This document shows, one piece after another, positions 9,742-17,414 of a stretch of 64,000 nucleotides of DNA. The notes beneath the pieces were generated by a model, which worked only from the letters and a program-made list of their open reading frames with translations, ran no database searches and had not been told where the DNA came from. The first letter of the stretch is position 1. Each line of letters opens with the position of its first letter. The translations under genes and the position numbers were made by a program. Source of the stretch: Mycobacteroides immunogenum (GTDB taxonomy: Bacteria; Actinomycetota; Actinomycetes; Mycobacteriales; Mycobacteriaceae); assembly GCF_001605725.1 (NCBI RefSeq), contig NZ_CP011530.1, positions 1,240,001 to 1,304,000 of the forward strand. Reading direction: 5' to 3'.

Positions 9742-10417
9742 ATCCTGCTCCCGACTCACGATGGAAAACACTACCTGCGCTAACTAAGTTGATTCTTAGC
9801 TCGCAGGTGACCCGCCGTGCGAGGGGCGGGCGGCAACTTCCAATGTCGACGATCGCGCAGTCTGGTGACGAATCAACACCAGAGTTCTGCGAATTCTGGT
9901 GGCATACAACAGGTATCACTATCTGCTAGAAATCTTCAATGTGATGCAGGGGTGTGTCGGGTGGGGGTGTGACGTTGATCGTAGAAAGTCGTGCTGGCGT
10001 GTCGGTCTCGTGCGCGGTGGATGCCGGCGGCGGTGTACAGCCGTACTGCGCATTTCGCGTGAGCCGGTGCCCAGGCGGCCGGAAATTTGCCGAACCAGGC
10101 CGCATGGTGGAGCATGCGGCCATTCTTCACCTGAACTAATTAGTGAGTGTGCCGCATCAAACCGCGACTAATTTCGCGTTCGGGATTCAGTTGTGAATGG
10201 CGAATTATCGGCAATGTCAGAGTTGCCTATTTCTGTGATTTACCTGCCCGGTGAAAGATAGCTGGCAGCCGATGAATTCGGGCGCGGCACCAATTAGCGG
10301 CTCCATTTTCGTCTGCTATGGATGAATCGGTTATCTGTCTGGGGCAAGGGTGATTGACTATCCGGACAGCTGGGTGACGGCGACGAGGGAGGATCGGGCA
10401 AAATGTTAGCCAATACT
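9742..10417. other. Intergenic region left of the phage-like element
   Basis: I see no convincing gene here. Apart from the TCTGGTG cluster, it holds a 9-bp perfect hairpin, ggccgcatg / catgcggcc (10098-10121, 6-nt loop). The stretch 10130-10417 is more AT-rich than the flanks and has no tRNA-like sequence, although the attachment-site model would predict a displaced tRNA 5' half just left of 10418. Confidence 0.6.
9861..9901. promoter_or_regulatory. Triple TCTGGTG operator-like site
   Basis: TCTGGTG (9861-9867), CACCAGA (9877-9883) and TCTGGTG (9895-9901) form two adjacent inverted repeats. The right-hand pair extends to 11-bp arms with one mismatch around a 3-bp centre. The cluster lies 120-160 bp upstream of the acyl-AMP ligase start and may bind a dimeric repressor. 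Confidence 0.5.
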
Positions 10418-10434
10418 GCGGACTTAAAATCCGC
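10418..10434 (+). repeat. attL core
   Basis: gcggacttaaaatccgc, identical to positions 38546-38562, lies 135 bp upstream of the integrase start. Flanks differ completely from the tRNA copy. Identity with an anticodon stem-loop plus nearby arm-type repeats makes it the likely left attachment core. Confidence 0.7.
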
Positions 10435-10523
10435 TGCCGATGTCGTCTTGACGACGTACCCCGGATTGATTCGCAGTTCACGGCCGCCGCAGCGGCCGCT
10501 ATCTGACGCATGCGGACGCTAAT

Positions 10524-10546
10524 CTAGGCTACACTTGCGGCTACAG
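10524..10546. promoter_or_regulatory. Candidate integrase arm-type sites (P' arm)
   Basis: taggctaca (10525-10533) and ggctacag (10539-10546) match the 12-mer gtaggctacagc that is tandemly repeated beside attR at 38455-38478. They lie about 90-110 bp from the attL core, a normal distance for arm sites. They also overlap the integrase promoter region, so integrase could repress itself. Confidence 0.5.
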
Positions 10547-10569
10547 TAGCCAATTGTGAAGGTTGCCTG

Positions 10570-11748
10570 ATGCAGCGACGAACTCGTGGAGACGGTGGGC
10601 TCTACAAACGGGCCGATGGTCTGTGGATCGGGGCGGTGGAGATCTCCTCGCCCGATGGTGGCCGAAAGCGGCGCACGGTGTCCTCCAAGGACAAGGGGAC
10701 AGCGCTGAACAAGCTGCGCGCGCTGCGGGCCGAGGTGGAGGCCGGCCGGATTCCGTCCTCGTCGAAGACAACGGTGGCGCAGTGGCTCACGCATTGGTTG
10801 GAGACCATTCACGCGCCGCAGGTGCGGCCCACCACCTACCGCTACTACGAGCAGGTGATTCGGCTGTATCTGGTTCCCGCGTTGGGGGACAAACGTCTTG
10901 ATCGACTGACTCCGGAAGACATCCGGGGAATGCACCGGGTGGTCCAGCAGACTTCAACCCGCAATGCGCAGAAGGCGCACCAGGTCCTGCAAAAGGCGCT
11001 CGCTGACGCACAGCGCGAAGGCGTCGTGGGACGCAATGTGGTGCTCGGGATGGCTAAGCCCAAACATGCCGCGGCCGAACGGATGGCGCTGTCGGCCAGC
11101 GAAGTTAAGCATCTGCTGCGCACCACGTTTGAGAATGGGGATCCGCTGGCGACGCGGTGGGCCGCGGCGTTCCTGACGGGCGCTCGTCAAGGCGAGCTGT
11201 TGGGGCTCACCTGGGACCGGGTGGATCTCGACGCCGGCGTTCTCGACTTTGCGTGGCAGCTTCAGCAGCTGTACGGGACATTGCCCGCGGGCTTCGAGTA
11301 CCGGCCCTGTCACAAGGCGCTGATGTGGACGCGCCCCAAATCCCACGCCGGGAAACGCGCGGTCCCGATCACCGATGCCCTACGTGAGCTCTTGCGCACG
11401 CGGCATGCCGGCGCGTCCGGTCCGAATCCACACAACTTGGTTTGGCATCACCCCGATGGGCGGCCGGTCTCTCCACGCGAGGACTTCCAGGCGTGGAAGC
11501 AGCTGCTGGCCCGGGCGGGAATGGAGTCAGTTCCGCTGCATTCGGCGCGGCACACCGCGGCCTCTATGTTGCAAGGCGCGGGAGTGGCGGAAGAGACGCG
11601 GATGAGGATCATGGGCCATTCGTCGGTCCAGGCCCAGCGCGGCTATGTACACGTGGATCAAAGCCAGGCGCGGGCCGCGGTCGCGATGTTGGACGGCCTG
11701 CTGCAATCCCCGGCAGACGGCGGCGAGGCATCTTTGCCTATGGATTGA
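10570..11748 (+). CDS. int: Tyrosine-recombinase integrase
   Basis: 392 residues. It joins attP to attB and, with an excisionase, reverses the reaction. An N-terminal arm-binding region (GDGGLYKRADGLWIGAVEI) precedes a core-binding SAM-like domain (about 66-160) and the catalytic domain. Catalytic residues are visible: Arg206 in FLTGARQGELLGL, His324 and Arg327 in HSARHTAAS, His350 in MGHSS, and nucleophile Tyr359 in RGYVHVD. GAAGG precedes ATG 10570. It reads away from attL into the element. Confidence 0.95.
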   Translation: MQRRTRGDGGLYKRADGLWIGAVEISSPDGGRKRRTVSSKDKGTALNKLRALRAEVEAGRIPSSSKTTVAQWLTHWLETIHAPQVRPTTYRYYEQVIRLYLVPALGDKRLDRLTPEDIRGMHRVVQQTSTRNAQKAHQVLQKALADAQREGVVGRNVVLGMAKPKHAAAERMALSASEVKHLLRTTFENGDPLATRWAAAFLTGARQGELLGLTWDRVDLDAGVLDFAWQLQQLYGTLPAGFEYRPCHKALMWTRPKSHAGKRAVPITDALRELLRTRHAGASGPNPHNLVWHHPDGRPVSPREDFQAWKQLLARAGMESVPLHSARHTAASMLQGAGVAEETRMRIMGHSSVQAQRGYVHVDQSQARAAVAMLDGLLQSPADGGEASLPMD

Positions 11749-12253
11749 CCGTGGGCGCGCTTTTGACGCAGATTTGCCAAGAAACCCTAAGAAATGTCTA
11801 ACTCGAAATCATCACCCCGGGCATGAAACTGACTACATTCGTAGTTGACCATTAATGTTCAGGGTGACACGCTATTGGTCAATAGTGGTATTTTTGTCTC
11901 GGGGATGCTGGGGGGTTGAATCTTGTTGAAGCTGTAGGATCTTGATAGCTGGCGATGTACTGCTTGCCCGTCGCGCAGCAAACTATCGTGACGGTTGCTC
12001 GGCAGTCTTGCCGCATCGATCAACAATTGTGGAACGTCCCGTTACGCGGGATATGGCAAGCGCCCCGGTGTTTGCGGCACCGGGGCGCTGGGACCAACTA
12101 AACCTTCGCCTGAAAGTGAGTCAGCCGGTGCTGCATGTTACGCCCAACGAACCTTTCCAGGACGATTTCCCGTTGCGTCATGCAGATCGACGGGTACGCC
12201 TGGCACGCGCCACCATTAGTCGCGCACTAGATACCGCACCAGTGACCAAGTGG
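11749..12253. other. Non-coding region between integrase and repressor
   Basis: The 3' ends of convergent genes meet here. A strong hairpin, agcgccccggtg / caccggggcgct with a 7-nt loop (12059-12089), could terminate integrase transcription, though no T-tract follows. TTGACCA (11845-11851) and TGGTCAA (11876-11882) form a spaced inverted repeat. A 129-codon open frame (11942-12331) crosses the hairpin and overlaps the repressor gene antisense; I do not accept it as a gene. Confidence 0.5.
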
Positions 12254-12970
12254 TCAGCTTCCGAAACTGAGGCGGTTGCCGCTCTCCTCACGATGATCGC
12301 CGGTCGCGTTGCCCCGCAGTCGGAGCCCTAAGAGCTCACCGTCCTCTGCGTCGGGACTGCGGCTGCGATCGCTCTCGATGTCATATCGCTGGCCGGGCCT
12401 GGCGGTTCTGTTGTGCAGCACGGTGAATTGCCGCACCGCGATCATTGCTTCGGCGTACGCCTCGGCGTAGACCGGCCGCAGCGTGGTGTCCAGCTCGACC
12501 GCATGGAACAGCACGTCGGCGCGGTCCTTGCTGATCTGTATCAGGCCCGCGGTGACTTCTACGTAGCTCTCGGGCGCGGTGATTCGGTCGAGCAGTTCGT
12601 ACCCGATCGAGCGGATGGACATCGCCTCGCGTGCTGATCTGTCGAGGAGCTCGGTCCGATCGGATTCGAGAGTGTCCCGCCGGGGGGTGCTTTCGGCGGC
12701 GGGCTCGGCGACCGGTTCGGTCGCGGTCGGCGGAACTCCCGTCGCCGCGACTTCCTCGATCGTGCCCGCCTCCCATTCCAGAGCTTTTTCCACCGCGCGC
12801 AGCGAGGTGCCGCGTACGGAGAGGCCGTCTTCCACGCGCTTCCAGGTAATGGAGTTGATACCCGCAATCCTGGCGGCGGCCTCCTTACCCCAGTTGCGAT
12901 CAAGGCGCTCGCGCTCGACGGCTCGGCCGATCCTGGTCAGATCTGCAGATGTATATCGTTCGGCAGCCAT
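12254..12970 (-). CDS. XRE-type repressor (putative lysogeny repressor)
   Basis: 238 residues from ATG 12970 (14 further in-frame residues upstream are less likely). The N-terminus carries an HTH (LTRIGRAVERERLDRNWGKEAAARIAGINSITWKRVEDGLSVRGTSLRAVEKALEW), followed by a low-complexity Pro/Ala/Glu linker and a helical C-terminal half. Divergent from a small Cro-like gene across a 162-bp control region, the standard layout of a temperate-phage immunity switch. No protease or Ser/Lys autocleavage motif is evident, so induction need not follow the LexA route. Confidence 0.75.
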   Translation of the reverse strand: MAAERYTSADLTRIGRAVERERLDRNWGKEAAARIAGINSITWKRVEDGLSVRGTSLRAVEKALEWEAGTIEEVAATGVPPTATEPVAEPAAESTPRRDTLESDRTELLDRSAREAMSIRSIGYELLDRITAPESYVEVTAGLIQISKDRADVLFHAVELDTTLRPVYAEAYAEAMIAVRQFTVLHNRTARPGQRYDIESDRSRSPDAEDGELLGLRLRGNATGDHREESGNRLSFGS

Positions 12971-13132
12971 AGATGGAGTATGGCAGTCACATATAGAAAC
13001 GTCTAGCGACATGCCGAGACTCTAAGCCTGCATATGTATGCGCAGATACAGCCATGTCACAGTCGATCGTCAGTTATCTAGCATCATCTAGTCATGTTTC
13101 TCGAAGTGAAATCATTGTGTGCGTGACTATCA
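12971..13132. promoter_or_regulatory. Immunity-switch intergenic region with candidate operators
   Basis: Between the divergent repressor and Cro-like genes. Visible elements: the palindrome gcatatgtatgc (13030-13041); two atctag copies one helical turn apart (13076-13081 and 13086-13091); and a related gtctag at 13001-13006. These are the plausible binding sites for the two regulators; which site binds which protein cannot be told from sequence. Confidence 0.5.
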
Positions 13133-13426
13133 ATGACTAGGTTTGACTACATGCCGTCCTCGACAGTCAAGATTCATGGGTATGCCTGTAGAACGATTCG
13201 GGAACTGAAGGGGAGGGCCACGGGTGAGCTTGCGCGAACACTGCAGGTCGACCGGTCCTATATCACCCGTATCGAGCTCGGTTACGCCCCGCGGGTAAGC
13301 AGCGTCTTCTACGCGCGGTTATTGGCCGAACTCGGGATAACCGATCACCGCGTCTTGATGGCCGACCCGCCGGGGCGCCCAGTGCCCGATCCCACACACG
13401 ACTCCCAGCCCGCCCAGGGTGTGTGA
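13133..13426 (+). CDS. Cro-like helix-turn-helix protein
   Basis: 97 residues. The core IRELKGRATGELARTLQVDRSYITRIELGYAPRVSSVFYARLLAELGI is a standard XRE helix-turn-helix (recognition helix VDRSYITRIELG); the rest is a short Pro-rich tail. First gene rightward from the immunity switch, divergent from the repressor, so a Cro-type antagonist or early regulator is likely. ATG 13133 is used; ATG 13151 would remove six residues. Confidence 0.75.
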   Translation: MTRFDYMPSSTVKIHGYACRTIRELKGRATGELARTLQVDRSYITRIELGYAPRVSSVFYARLLAELGITDHRVLMADPPGRPVPDPTHDSQPAQGV

Positions 13427-13495
13427 CCGCCGGGCGTTCGCCCGCGCTTAGCGAATACCGCGACAGCCACAAACGACCGATCGAGGGGAGTCCCC

Positions 13496-13726
13496 GTGAA
13501 TGAACACGGATCCTGCCAGTCGAGCAAGCCGGATCATCCTGGCGCCGATATGGCATTGCTGAAGGAACTGATGAGGCGCCTGGATGAGATCGCCCAGCAA
13601 CTTGGCGCGCGCTCTGGCAAGGCGGTGCCGGCGACGATCGGTCCGGTCGACAAGCTCGCCGCGCTCGCGACATATCACGAGACCAAGCGGGCACTAGGCT
13701 ACGGCCCGTCGGGGGCCGTCGCATGA
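13496..13726 (+). CDS. Small hypothetical phage protein
   Basis: 76 residues from GTG 13496, preceded by GAGGGGAG (13483-13490). Central segment MALLKELMRRLDEIAQQLGARSGK is an amphipathic helix; nothing identifies a function. Its TGA overlaps the ATG of the next gene, so it is the first member of a tightly coupled chain of very small genes (13496-14667). Confidence 0.65.
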   Translation: MNEHGSCQSSKPDHPGADMALLKELMRRLDEIAQQLGARSGKAVPATIGPVDKLAALATYHETKRALGYGPSGAVA

Positions 13727-13935
13727 CGGAGCCGCTGCGATCTGATCCGCCGGGCATCGCGTACGCCCGCGAGTGGGCGGCCGCACTGGTCGGCGTCTCA
13801 CCGGACACCCTTGATCGAGAGCGCCGCGCCGGGCGCATCTGTCCCAAGTATGTGGGCACCAAGCCGATCTACCCCGTCGACGAATTGCGTCGTTGGCTGG
13901 AGGCGCTGCCATCGGAGCCCAAGGGGGCGATGTGA
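13723..13935 (+). CDS. Helix-turn-helix protein, excisionase-like
   Basis: 70 residues. IAYAREWAAALVGVSPDTLDRERRAGRICPKYVGTKPIYPVDELRRWLEAL is a MerR/Xis-type winged helix: a helix-turn-helix, then a basic wing and a helix with the RRWLE ending typical of recombination directionality factors and AlpA-like regulators. In an integrase-bearing element it is the best excisionase candidate; a transcription factor role is also possible. ATG overlaps the previous stop (ATGA), and its own stop overlaps the next GTG. Confidence 0.7.
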   Translation: MTEPLRSDPPGIAYAREWAAALVGVSPDTLDRERRAGRICPKYVGTKPIYPVDELRRWLEALPSEPKGAM

Positions 13936-14078
13936 CCCCGTACTGCTATCGGCACTTTGTGTTTCACCATCCGCATGAATGCGCGGGTTACGAACTGCGC
14001 CAGCATATTTGGGTTTTCACCTGTGGCCTCGCGCTACCGGTTGTCGCGGTTTTCGCGATGCTGTGGAGCCTGCGGTGA
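13932..14078 (+). CDS. Small membrane protein
   Basis: 48 residues from GTG 13932, which overlaps the preceding TGA. A His/Cys-rich N-terminus (YCYRHFVFHHPHECAGY) is followed by one membrane helix (VFTCGLALPVVAVFAMLWSL). Function unknown. Kept because both ends overlap neighbouring genes in the GTGA style used throughout this chain. Confidence 0.5.
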   Translation: MTPYCYRHFVFHHPHECAGYELRQHIWVFTCGLALPVVAVFAMLWSLR

Positions 14079-14224
14079 ACGCCGGTGCGCCCCGGTCCTG
14101 GAAGCCCGACGTGATGCTGTTGCGGGAGATAGCCGACCGGATCGCCCCATCGCACCCCTTCTCGTCGCTGCAGCTCAGGGCGGTCGCAGAGCGTTCCGCC
14201 GAAACCGCGGCGGAGCCTCAGTGA
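14075..14224 (+). CDS. Small hypothetical phage protein
   Basis: 49 residues from GTG 14075. Sequence such as WKPDVMLLREIADRIAPSHPFSSLQLRAVAERSAETA predicts two helices, with no recognisable family. GTGA overlaps on both sides support it as a coupled gene rather than a chance frame. Confidence 0.5.
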   Translation: MNAGAPRSWKPDVMLLREIADRIAPSHPFSSLQLRAVAERSAETAAEPQ

Positions 14225-14667
14225 CGGCTACTTACGACCCATTGGTGGTTACGTTGGTAGTGCGGGACGGGCATCGGATGCCGCTGAGTCACGCCGACCG
14301 GGTGGCGGCGGTGCACGAGTTCACGCGGATGGGCAAGCCGGCCGCCGAAATCGGCGAGCTGCTCGGCATCTCCCAGCGCCACGTGATCCGTCTGCGCGGC
14401 ACATCACTGCCGCCGGCTGACGACGACCCCGCGGTCGACTACGAGTTCGAGACCGATGCCGAGGAAGTCGGCGCGGTCGCCATGGGCATCGTGCGGGCGG
14501 TGCGGCAACGAAATCCGTTGGAGGTCCTTGGTGCCTGTGCCGATCTATCGGCATGGCATCCCGCGAAGACCGCGCAATTGCTCTGCGCGTTAGCCGCATT
14601 CGTAGACCCGGATGAGGCGCCAGCCGTACTGGCGCGACGAGCGCATGTCGCGCTTGAACGCATTTAG
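14221..14667 (+). CDS. Helix-turn-helix DNA-binding protein
   Basis: 148 residues from GTG 14221 (overlapping the previous TGA). SHADRVAAVHEFTRMGKPAAEIGELLGISQRHVIRLRG is a clear resolvase/sigma-like helix-turn-helix at about 22-60; the acidic linker and helical C-terminus (ALAAFVDPDEAPAVLARRAHVALERI) are typical of actinophage early DNA-binding proteins. Last of the coupled chain, 48 bp before the replication-type gene. A role in early transcription control is inferred from position only. Confidence 0.7.
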   Translation: MTATYDPLVVTLVVRDGHRMPLSHADRVAAVHEFTRMGKPAAEIGELLGISQRHVIRLRGTSLPPADDDPAVDYEFETDAEEVGAVAMGIVRAVRQRNPLEVLGACADLSAWHPAKTAQLLCALAAFVDPDEAPAVLARRAHVALERI

Positions 14668-14715
14668 GGCCGTGCGGTGTTCCCGTCGGCGTTCTGTGAG
14701 AAAGGACGGTTGGAG

Positions 14716-15720
14716 GTGGCGCGTGAGTACGGAAAAACTTGGTTCTCGATGTTCACTGATGGTGATTTCTGTGCGCAGCCGGTCACGGACAAGCTGCTCT
14801 ACATCGTGCTGCTGGCGCAGCCAGCACTTAATTACGCTGGGGTGCAACCGCTGAACCTGAGGCGGTGGCGCAAGGCGCTTGTCGACGGTGAACGAACACC
14901 CACCGATATCGATGTGATGGAATCTCTCACCCGGCTGGAGCGCCGTCGTTACGTCTTCACCGACGATGACACCGGCGAGACATTGACGCGGTCTTTCATG
15001 CGACGTGACCAGGTGGACAAGCAGCCCAACGTCATGCTGTCGGCGCTGCGGGCGCTGTGCCACGTGGAGTCGCCGAAGCTCGCTCGAGTATTGCTCGATG
15101 AGCTGAATCGCATTGAACTGCCGATGATCAGCGGCACCAGCGATAAGGCGGTGCAGCTCAGAGGGAGGTTGTCGCGATCCCGCGCGGATGCCGTTGGGCA
15201 CTTGGAAAGCTTGTCGGAAGGCTTGCCCGAAGTCTTCGCCGAACCCTTCTCCGAAGACTTGCGAGATGGGATTCCCGAAGGGGTATCGGTTTCCTTTCGG
15301 GAAGGGTTTACCTCACCTGCCGGAATGAAAGGGTTCACGCAACCCTTGCCAGAAGGGTTCTCGACAGGGTCGGTTGTGGTTGAGGTTGGGGTTGAAACGT
15401 CCCGTGCCGTAGGAACTTCTGTTGGGGAGCCCGCCCCATTTTGTCCGCGCCACCCCGAGGGCACCGACACGCCCTGCCGGGCTTGCCGGCGCTATCGGGA
15501 GCACCACGAGACCTGGCGTGCGGCCCGCGCCGGTGATGCGCGGATAGCGCGGTTGCGCGCCGAGGGCGCCGCCAAGAGCGTGGCTGTTGCGCGCTGCGAT
15601 CTGTGTGACTCAGACGGATACCGCCAGGGGTTGGTGTGCGACCACGTAGACCGAGCCGAGACGGTTCGTCACGGATCGCAATTGGTCAGAGATGCACTGA
15701 ACTCCTCGAGGACGGCGTGA
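14716..15720 (+). CDS. Replication-initiator-like protein (actinophage early gene)
   Basis: 334 residues from GTG 14716, preceded by AAAGGACGG. The N-terminal half (WFSMFTDGDF..., LERRRYVFTDDDTGETLTRSFMRRDQVDKQPNVM) matches the winged-helix proteins found in actinophage replication regions. A central Glu/Gly/Phe-rich repeated linker (EGLPE, EGVSVSF, EGFTSP, EGFSTG) is followed by Cys pairs (CPRHPEGTDTPCRACRRYRE, CDLCDSDGYRQG) that look like a zinc finger. The linker DNA holds five AAGGGTT repeats. No helicase, primase or polymerase accompanies it, so it may initiate replication via the host or act as a regulator. Confidence 0.6.
   Translation: MAREYGKTWFSMFTDGDFCAQPVTDKLLYIVLLAQPALNYAGVQPLNLRRWRKALVDGERTPTDIDVMESLTRLERRRYVFTDDDTGETLTRSFMRRDQVDKQPNVMLSALRALCHVESPKLARVLLDELNRIELPMISGTSDKAVQLRGRLSRSRADAVGHLESLSEGLPEVFAEPFSEDLRDGIPEGVSVSFREGFTSPAGMKGFTQPLPEGFSTGSVVVEVGVETSRAVGTSVGEPAPFCPRHPEGTDTPCRACRRYREHHETWRAARAGDARIARLRAEGAAKSVAVARCDLCDSDGYRQGLVCDHVDRAETVRHGSQLVRDALNSSRTA
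15242..15359. repeat. Iteron-like AAGGGTT repeats
   Basis: AACCCTT at 15242-15248 and 15341-15347, and AAGGGTT at 15302-15308, 15329-15335 and 15353-15359, inside the replication-type gene. The last three are spaced about 12 bp apart. They could be iterons of an internal origin or merely reflect the repeated EGF-type codons they encode. Confidence 0.4.
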
Positions 15721-16691
15721 TGAATCAACGGTGTACCCATTGCTATGGCCAAGCGCAGCTGTTCTTGTGCTGGAACTGCGGCAAAAACTTGCGGCAATTG
15801 CTGATCGGGCTGAAGGTTCGCGATGGCGAGGGACGGCTCACCAATGTCGAGCCGGGGATCACCTGGTATCTCGACAGATTGCGGGAGTCGGCGGTCGGAC
15901 AAACCCGGGTAGGCACTGGTGGCCGGGTGGGGCCTGGAAGCAAGGTCCTGCTGGGCGATCAGCGCGCGACGAAACTGGGCCGACAGATCCACAACACGTT
16001 TTCCATGTGGGCACGGTTGGTCACCGAGAACCGCGGAATATCCTTTGTTCCCATGAGATCTGTGGGCCCGAGCTTCGTTGGGCCGCTGCCAGCCGGATGG
16101 CGGCGGCTGCCGACGGGGTATGAGGCCTCCTCGGCGGACATGGCGCGCTGGCTGGCGCACCACATCACCGCGGTGATGTGTGAGCCGGATGCGAACGATT
16201 TCTATTCCGAAATGGAGCACGCGGTCAAGGGGATTCGCAGGATCATCTATCCGGCGCCGTCTGTATTGGTGGGGGCGTGCCCAACCGTCACCGGTGAGGG
16301 GGCTACCGGGCCCACGGTGTGTTCGACGCCCTTGTACGGCGAGCATGATGACGTCGAGGTGACCTGTAGGCACTGTCGTCAGACGTATCTGACCGCCGAC
16401 CTGTACACGTACACCAATAACAGGATCCAAGGAGAGTTGTTGTCGGCCAACCAAATGTGGCATGCCTTGCATTTGGTGGGCGCGGACACCGGATCGCGAT
16501 CGACCTTCTTCAAGCTGCTGGCCACCAGGGTGCCTCCGCGTTCATATGAGCATGAGGACGGCAGCCGGAACCAGAAGCTCTCACAGCGACCGCTGTACAG
16601 CTATGACGATGTGGTGGCGGCGCTGGAGCTTGTGACAAGGCGCTCGTCGCATCGGCGGCGTGGCCGGCGTGAGTCGCCGGCGACTTCCTGA
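15720..16691 (+). CDS. Zinc-ribbon phage protein with C-terminal HTH
   Basis: 323 residues; ATG 15720 overlaps the previous TGA. The N-terminus MNQRCTHCYGQAQLFLCWNCGK is a CxxC...CxxC zinc ribbon, a second Cys set (CSTPLYGEHDDVEVTCRHC) lies around residue 200-220, and the tail LYTYTNNRIQGELLSANQMWHALHLVGA resembles a small helix-turn-helix. Not terminase, portal or capsid by any motif I can see. As the last early gene, directly before the twin promoters, it is a candidate late activator; that is inference. Confidence 0.6.
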   Translation: MNQRCTHCYGQAQLFLCWNCGKNLRQLLIGLKVRDGEGRLTNVEPGITWYLDRLRESAVGQTRVGTGGRVGPGSKVLLGDQRATKLGRQIHNTFSMWARLVTENRGISFVPMRSVGPSFVGPLPAGWRRLPTGYEASSADMARWLAHHITAVMCEPDANDFYSEMEHAVKGIRRIIYPAPSVLVGACPTVTGEGATGPTVCSTPLYGEHDDVEVTCRHCRQTYLTADLYTYTNNRIQGELLSANQMWHALHLVGADTGSRSTFFKLLATRVPPRSYEHEDGSRNQKLSQRPLYSYDDVVAALELVTRRSSHRRRGRRESPATS

Positions 16692-16709
16692 TGTTTCTGA
16701 AATAGGCTC

Positions 16710-16762
16710 TTGGATAGTGGGTCTGGCGCTTGTAGACTGACGATGCGCTAGCACAGTTGTGC
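16710..16762 (+). promoter_or_regulatory. Promoter unit 1 with GCACAGTTGTGC palindrome
   Basis: TTGGAT (16710-16715), 17-bp spacer, TAGACT (16733-16738), then gcacagttgtgcc starting at 16751. The same arrangement recurs at 17241-17294, with the palindrome at the same distance from the -10 box. It drives the small genes at 16854-17179. Confidence 0.7.
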
Positions 16763-16853
16763 CCTGATTCGCGTGTGGACCGTTGAGTCCGCTTCTCATT
16801 CATTCCCTTTTCATCAGGCCGGCCTGGATGGTCTATGCCCTGGGGAGGCTGAA

Positions 16854-16925
16854 GTGGAGAGCATTTATAACCAGTTCAGCCCGCTTGTGGGTCATCCTGT
16901 TGAGTGGGGACTGGAGGCAGGGTGA
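16854..16925 (+). CDS. Short leader ORF (23 residues)
   Basis: GTG 16854 to TGA 16925, product VESIYNQFSPLVGHPVEWGLEAG, preceded by GGGGAGG at 16841-16847. The stop overlaps a GTG at 16922 that is in frame with the 17003 gene, so it could couple translation into a longer form of that gene. No known family; possibly a regulatory leader. Confidence 0.35.
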   Translation: MESIYNQFSPLVGHPVEWGLEAG

Positions 16926-17002
16926 GACACGTCTTCGTGGTCGAGGTGTGCCCCGATGTCATTCTCCAATTTCCCATCACGATCCTTAGGAGGAGAAATC
17001 TA

Positions 17003-17179
17003 ATGTCATACGAAGACAAGGCAACTGCCGAGATTGCGGCAATCGCCGCTGCGCCGACCGACGATCAAAAGATCGAGATCGCGCAGACATACGCACTACT
17101 ACATGTCGCCGACCAACTGAAGTCGGTGCGTGCGGTGCTCGACAATCTCGTCGCCAACCAGCTCCGCAGACCCTGCTAG
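17003..17179 (+). CDS. Small hypothetical phage protein
   Basis: 58 residues, all helical by composition (KATAEIAAIAAAPTDDQKIEIAQTYALLHVADQLKSVRAVLDNLV). ATG 17003 is preceded by an ideal AGGAGGAG (16988-16995), the strongest ribosome site in the element; a 27-residue longer form from GTG 16922 would be coupled to the leader ORF. Transcribed alone between the two promoter units, so it is probably made in quantity. Function unknown. Confidence 0.6.
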   Translation: MSYEDKATAEIAAIAAAPTDDQKIEIAQTYALLHVADQLKSVRAVLDNLVANQLRRPC

Positions 17180-17240
17180 CGCGACTTCAGCGCACGTGTG
17201 CGGATTCCATCAGATCCATTGCAGTACTTGATATTAACTA

Positions 17241-17294
17241 TTGTGCTTGGCTCTAGTTCGTTGTAGACTCGAAATCGCAACAGCACAGCTGTGC
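17241..17294 (+). promoter_or_regulatory. Promoter unit 2 (tail operon) with GCACAGCTGTGC palindrome
   Basis: TTGTGC (17241-17246), 17-bp spacer, TAGACT (17264-17269), and the perfect 12-bp palindrome gcacagctgtgc (17283-17294) just past the predicted start site. It matches unit 1 in -10 sequence, spacing and palindrome. The tail operon begins 120 bp downstream. Confidence 0.75.
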
Positions 17295-17414
17295 CCAGAG
17301 CAGGGGAACCGAATCGGTTCGAGATGCTCATTCTGAATCTCACATTGTCAGCCCCCGCGGACATCTTTGATGTCGCCGCGTCCAGGGGTCTATTCGCGTT
17401 CCTGAAGGAGTCTC

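Noticed and set aside
10098-10121. Hairpin left of the element as possible CRISPR or retron feature
   Set aside because: Single 9-bp hairpin, no repeats or reverse transcriptase nearby; at most a terminator-like structure.
11942-12331. 129-codon frame between integrase and repressor
   Set aside because: Crosses a strong hairpin, overlaps the repressor gene on the other strand and resembles no family.
15720-16691. Considered as a missing terminase or portal gene
   Set aside because: No Walker A/B, no nuclease or portal pattern; instead two Cys-pair zinc motifs and a C-terminal helix-turn-helix-like segment.
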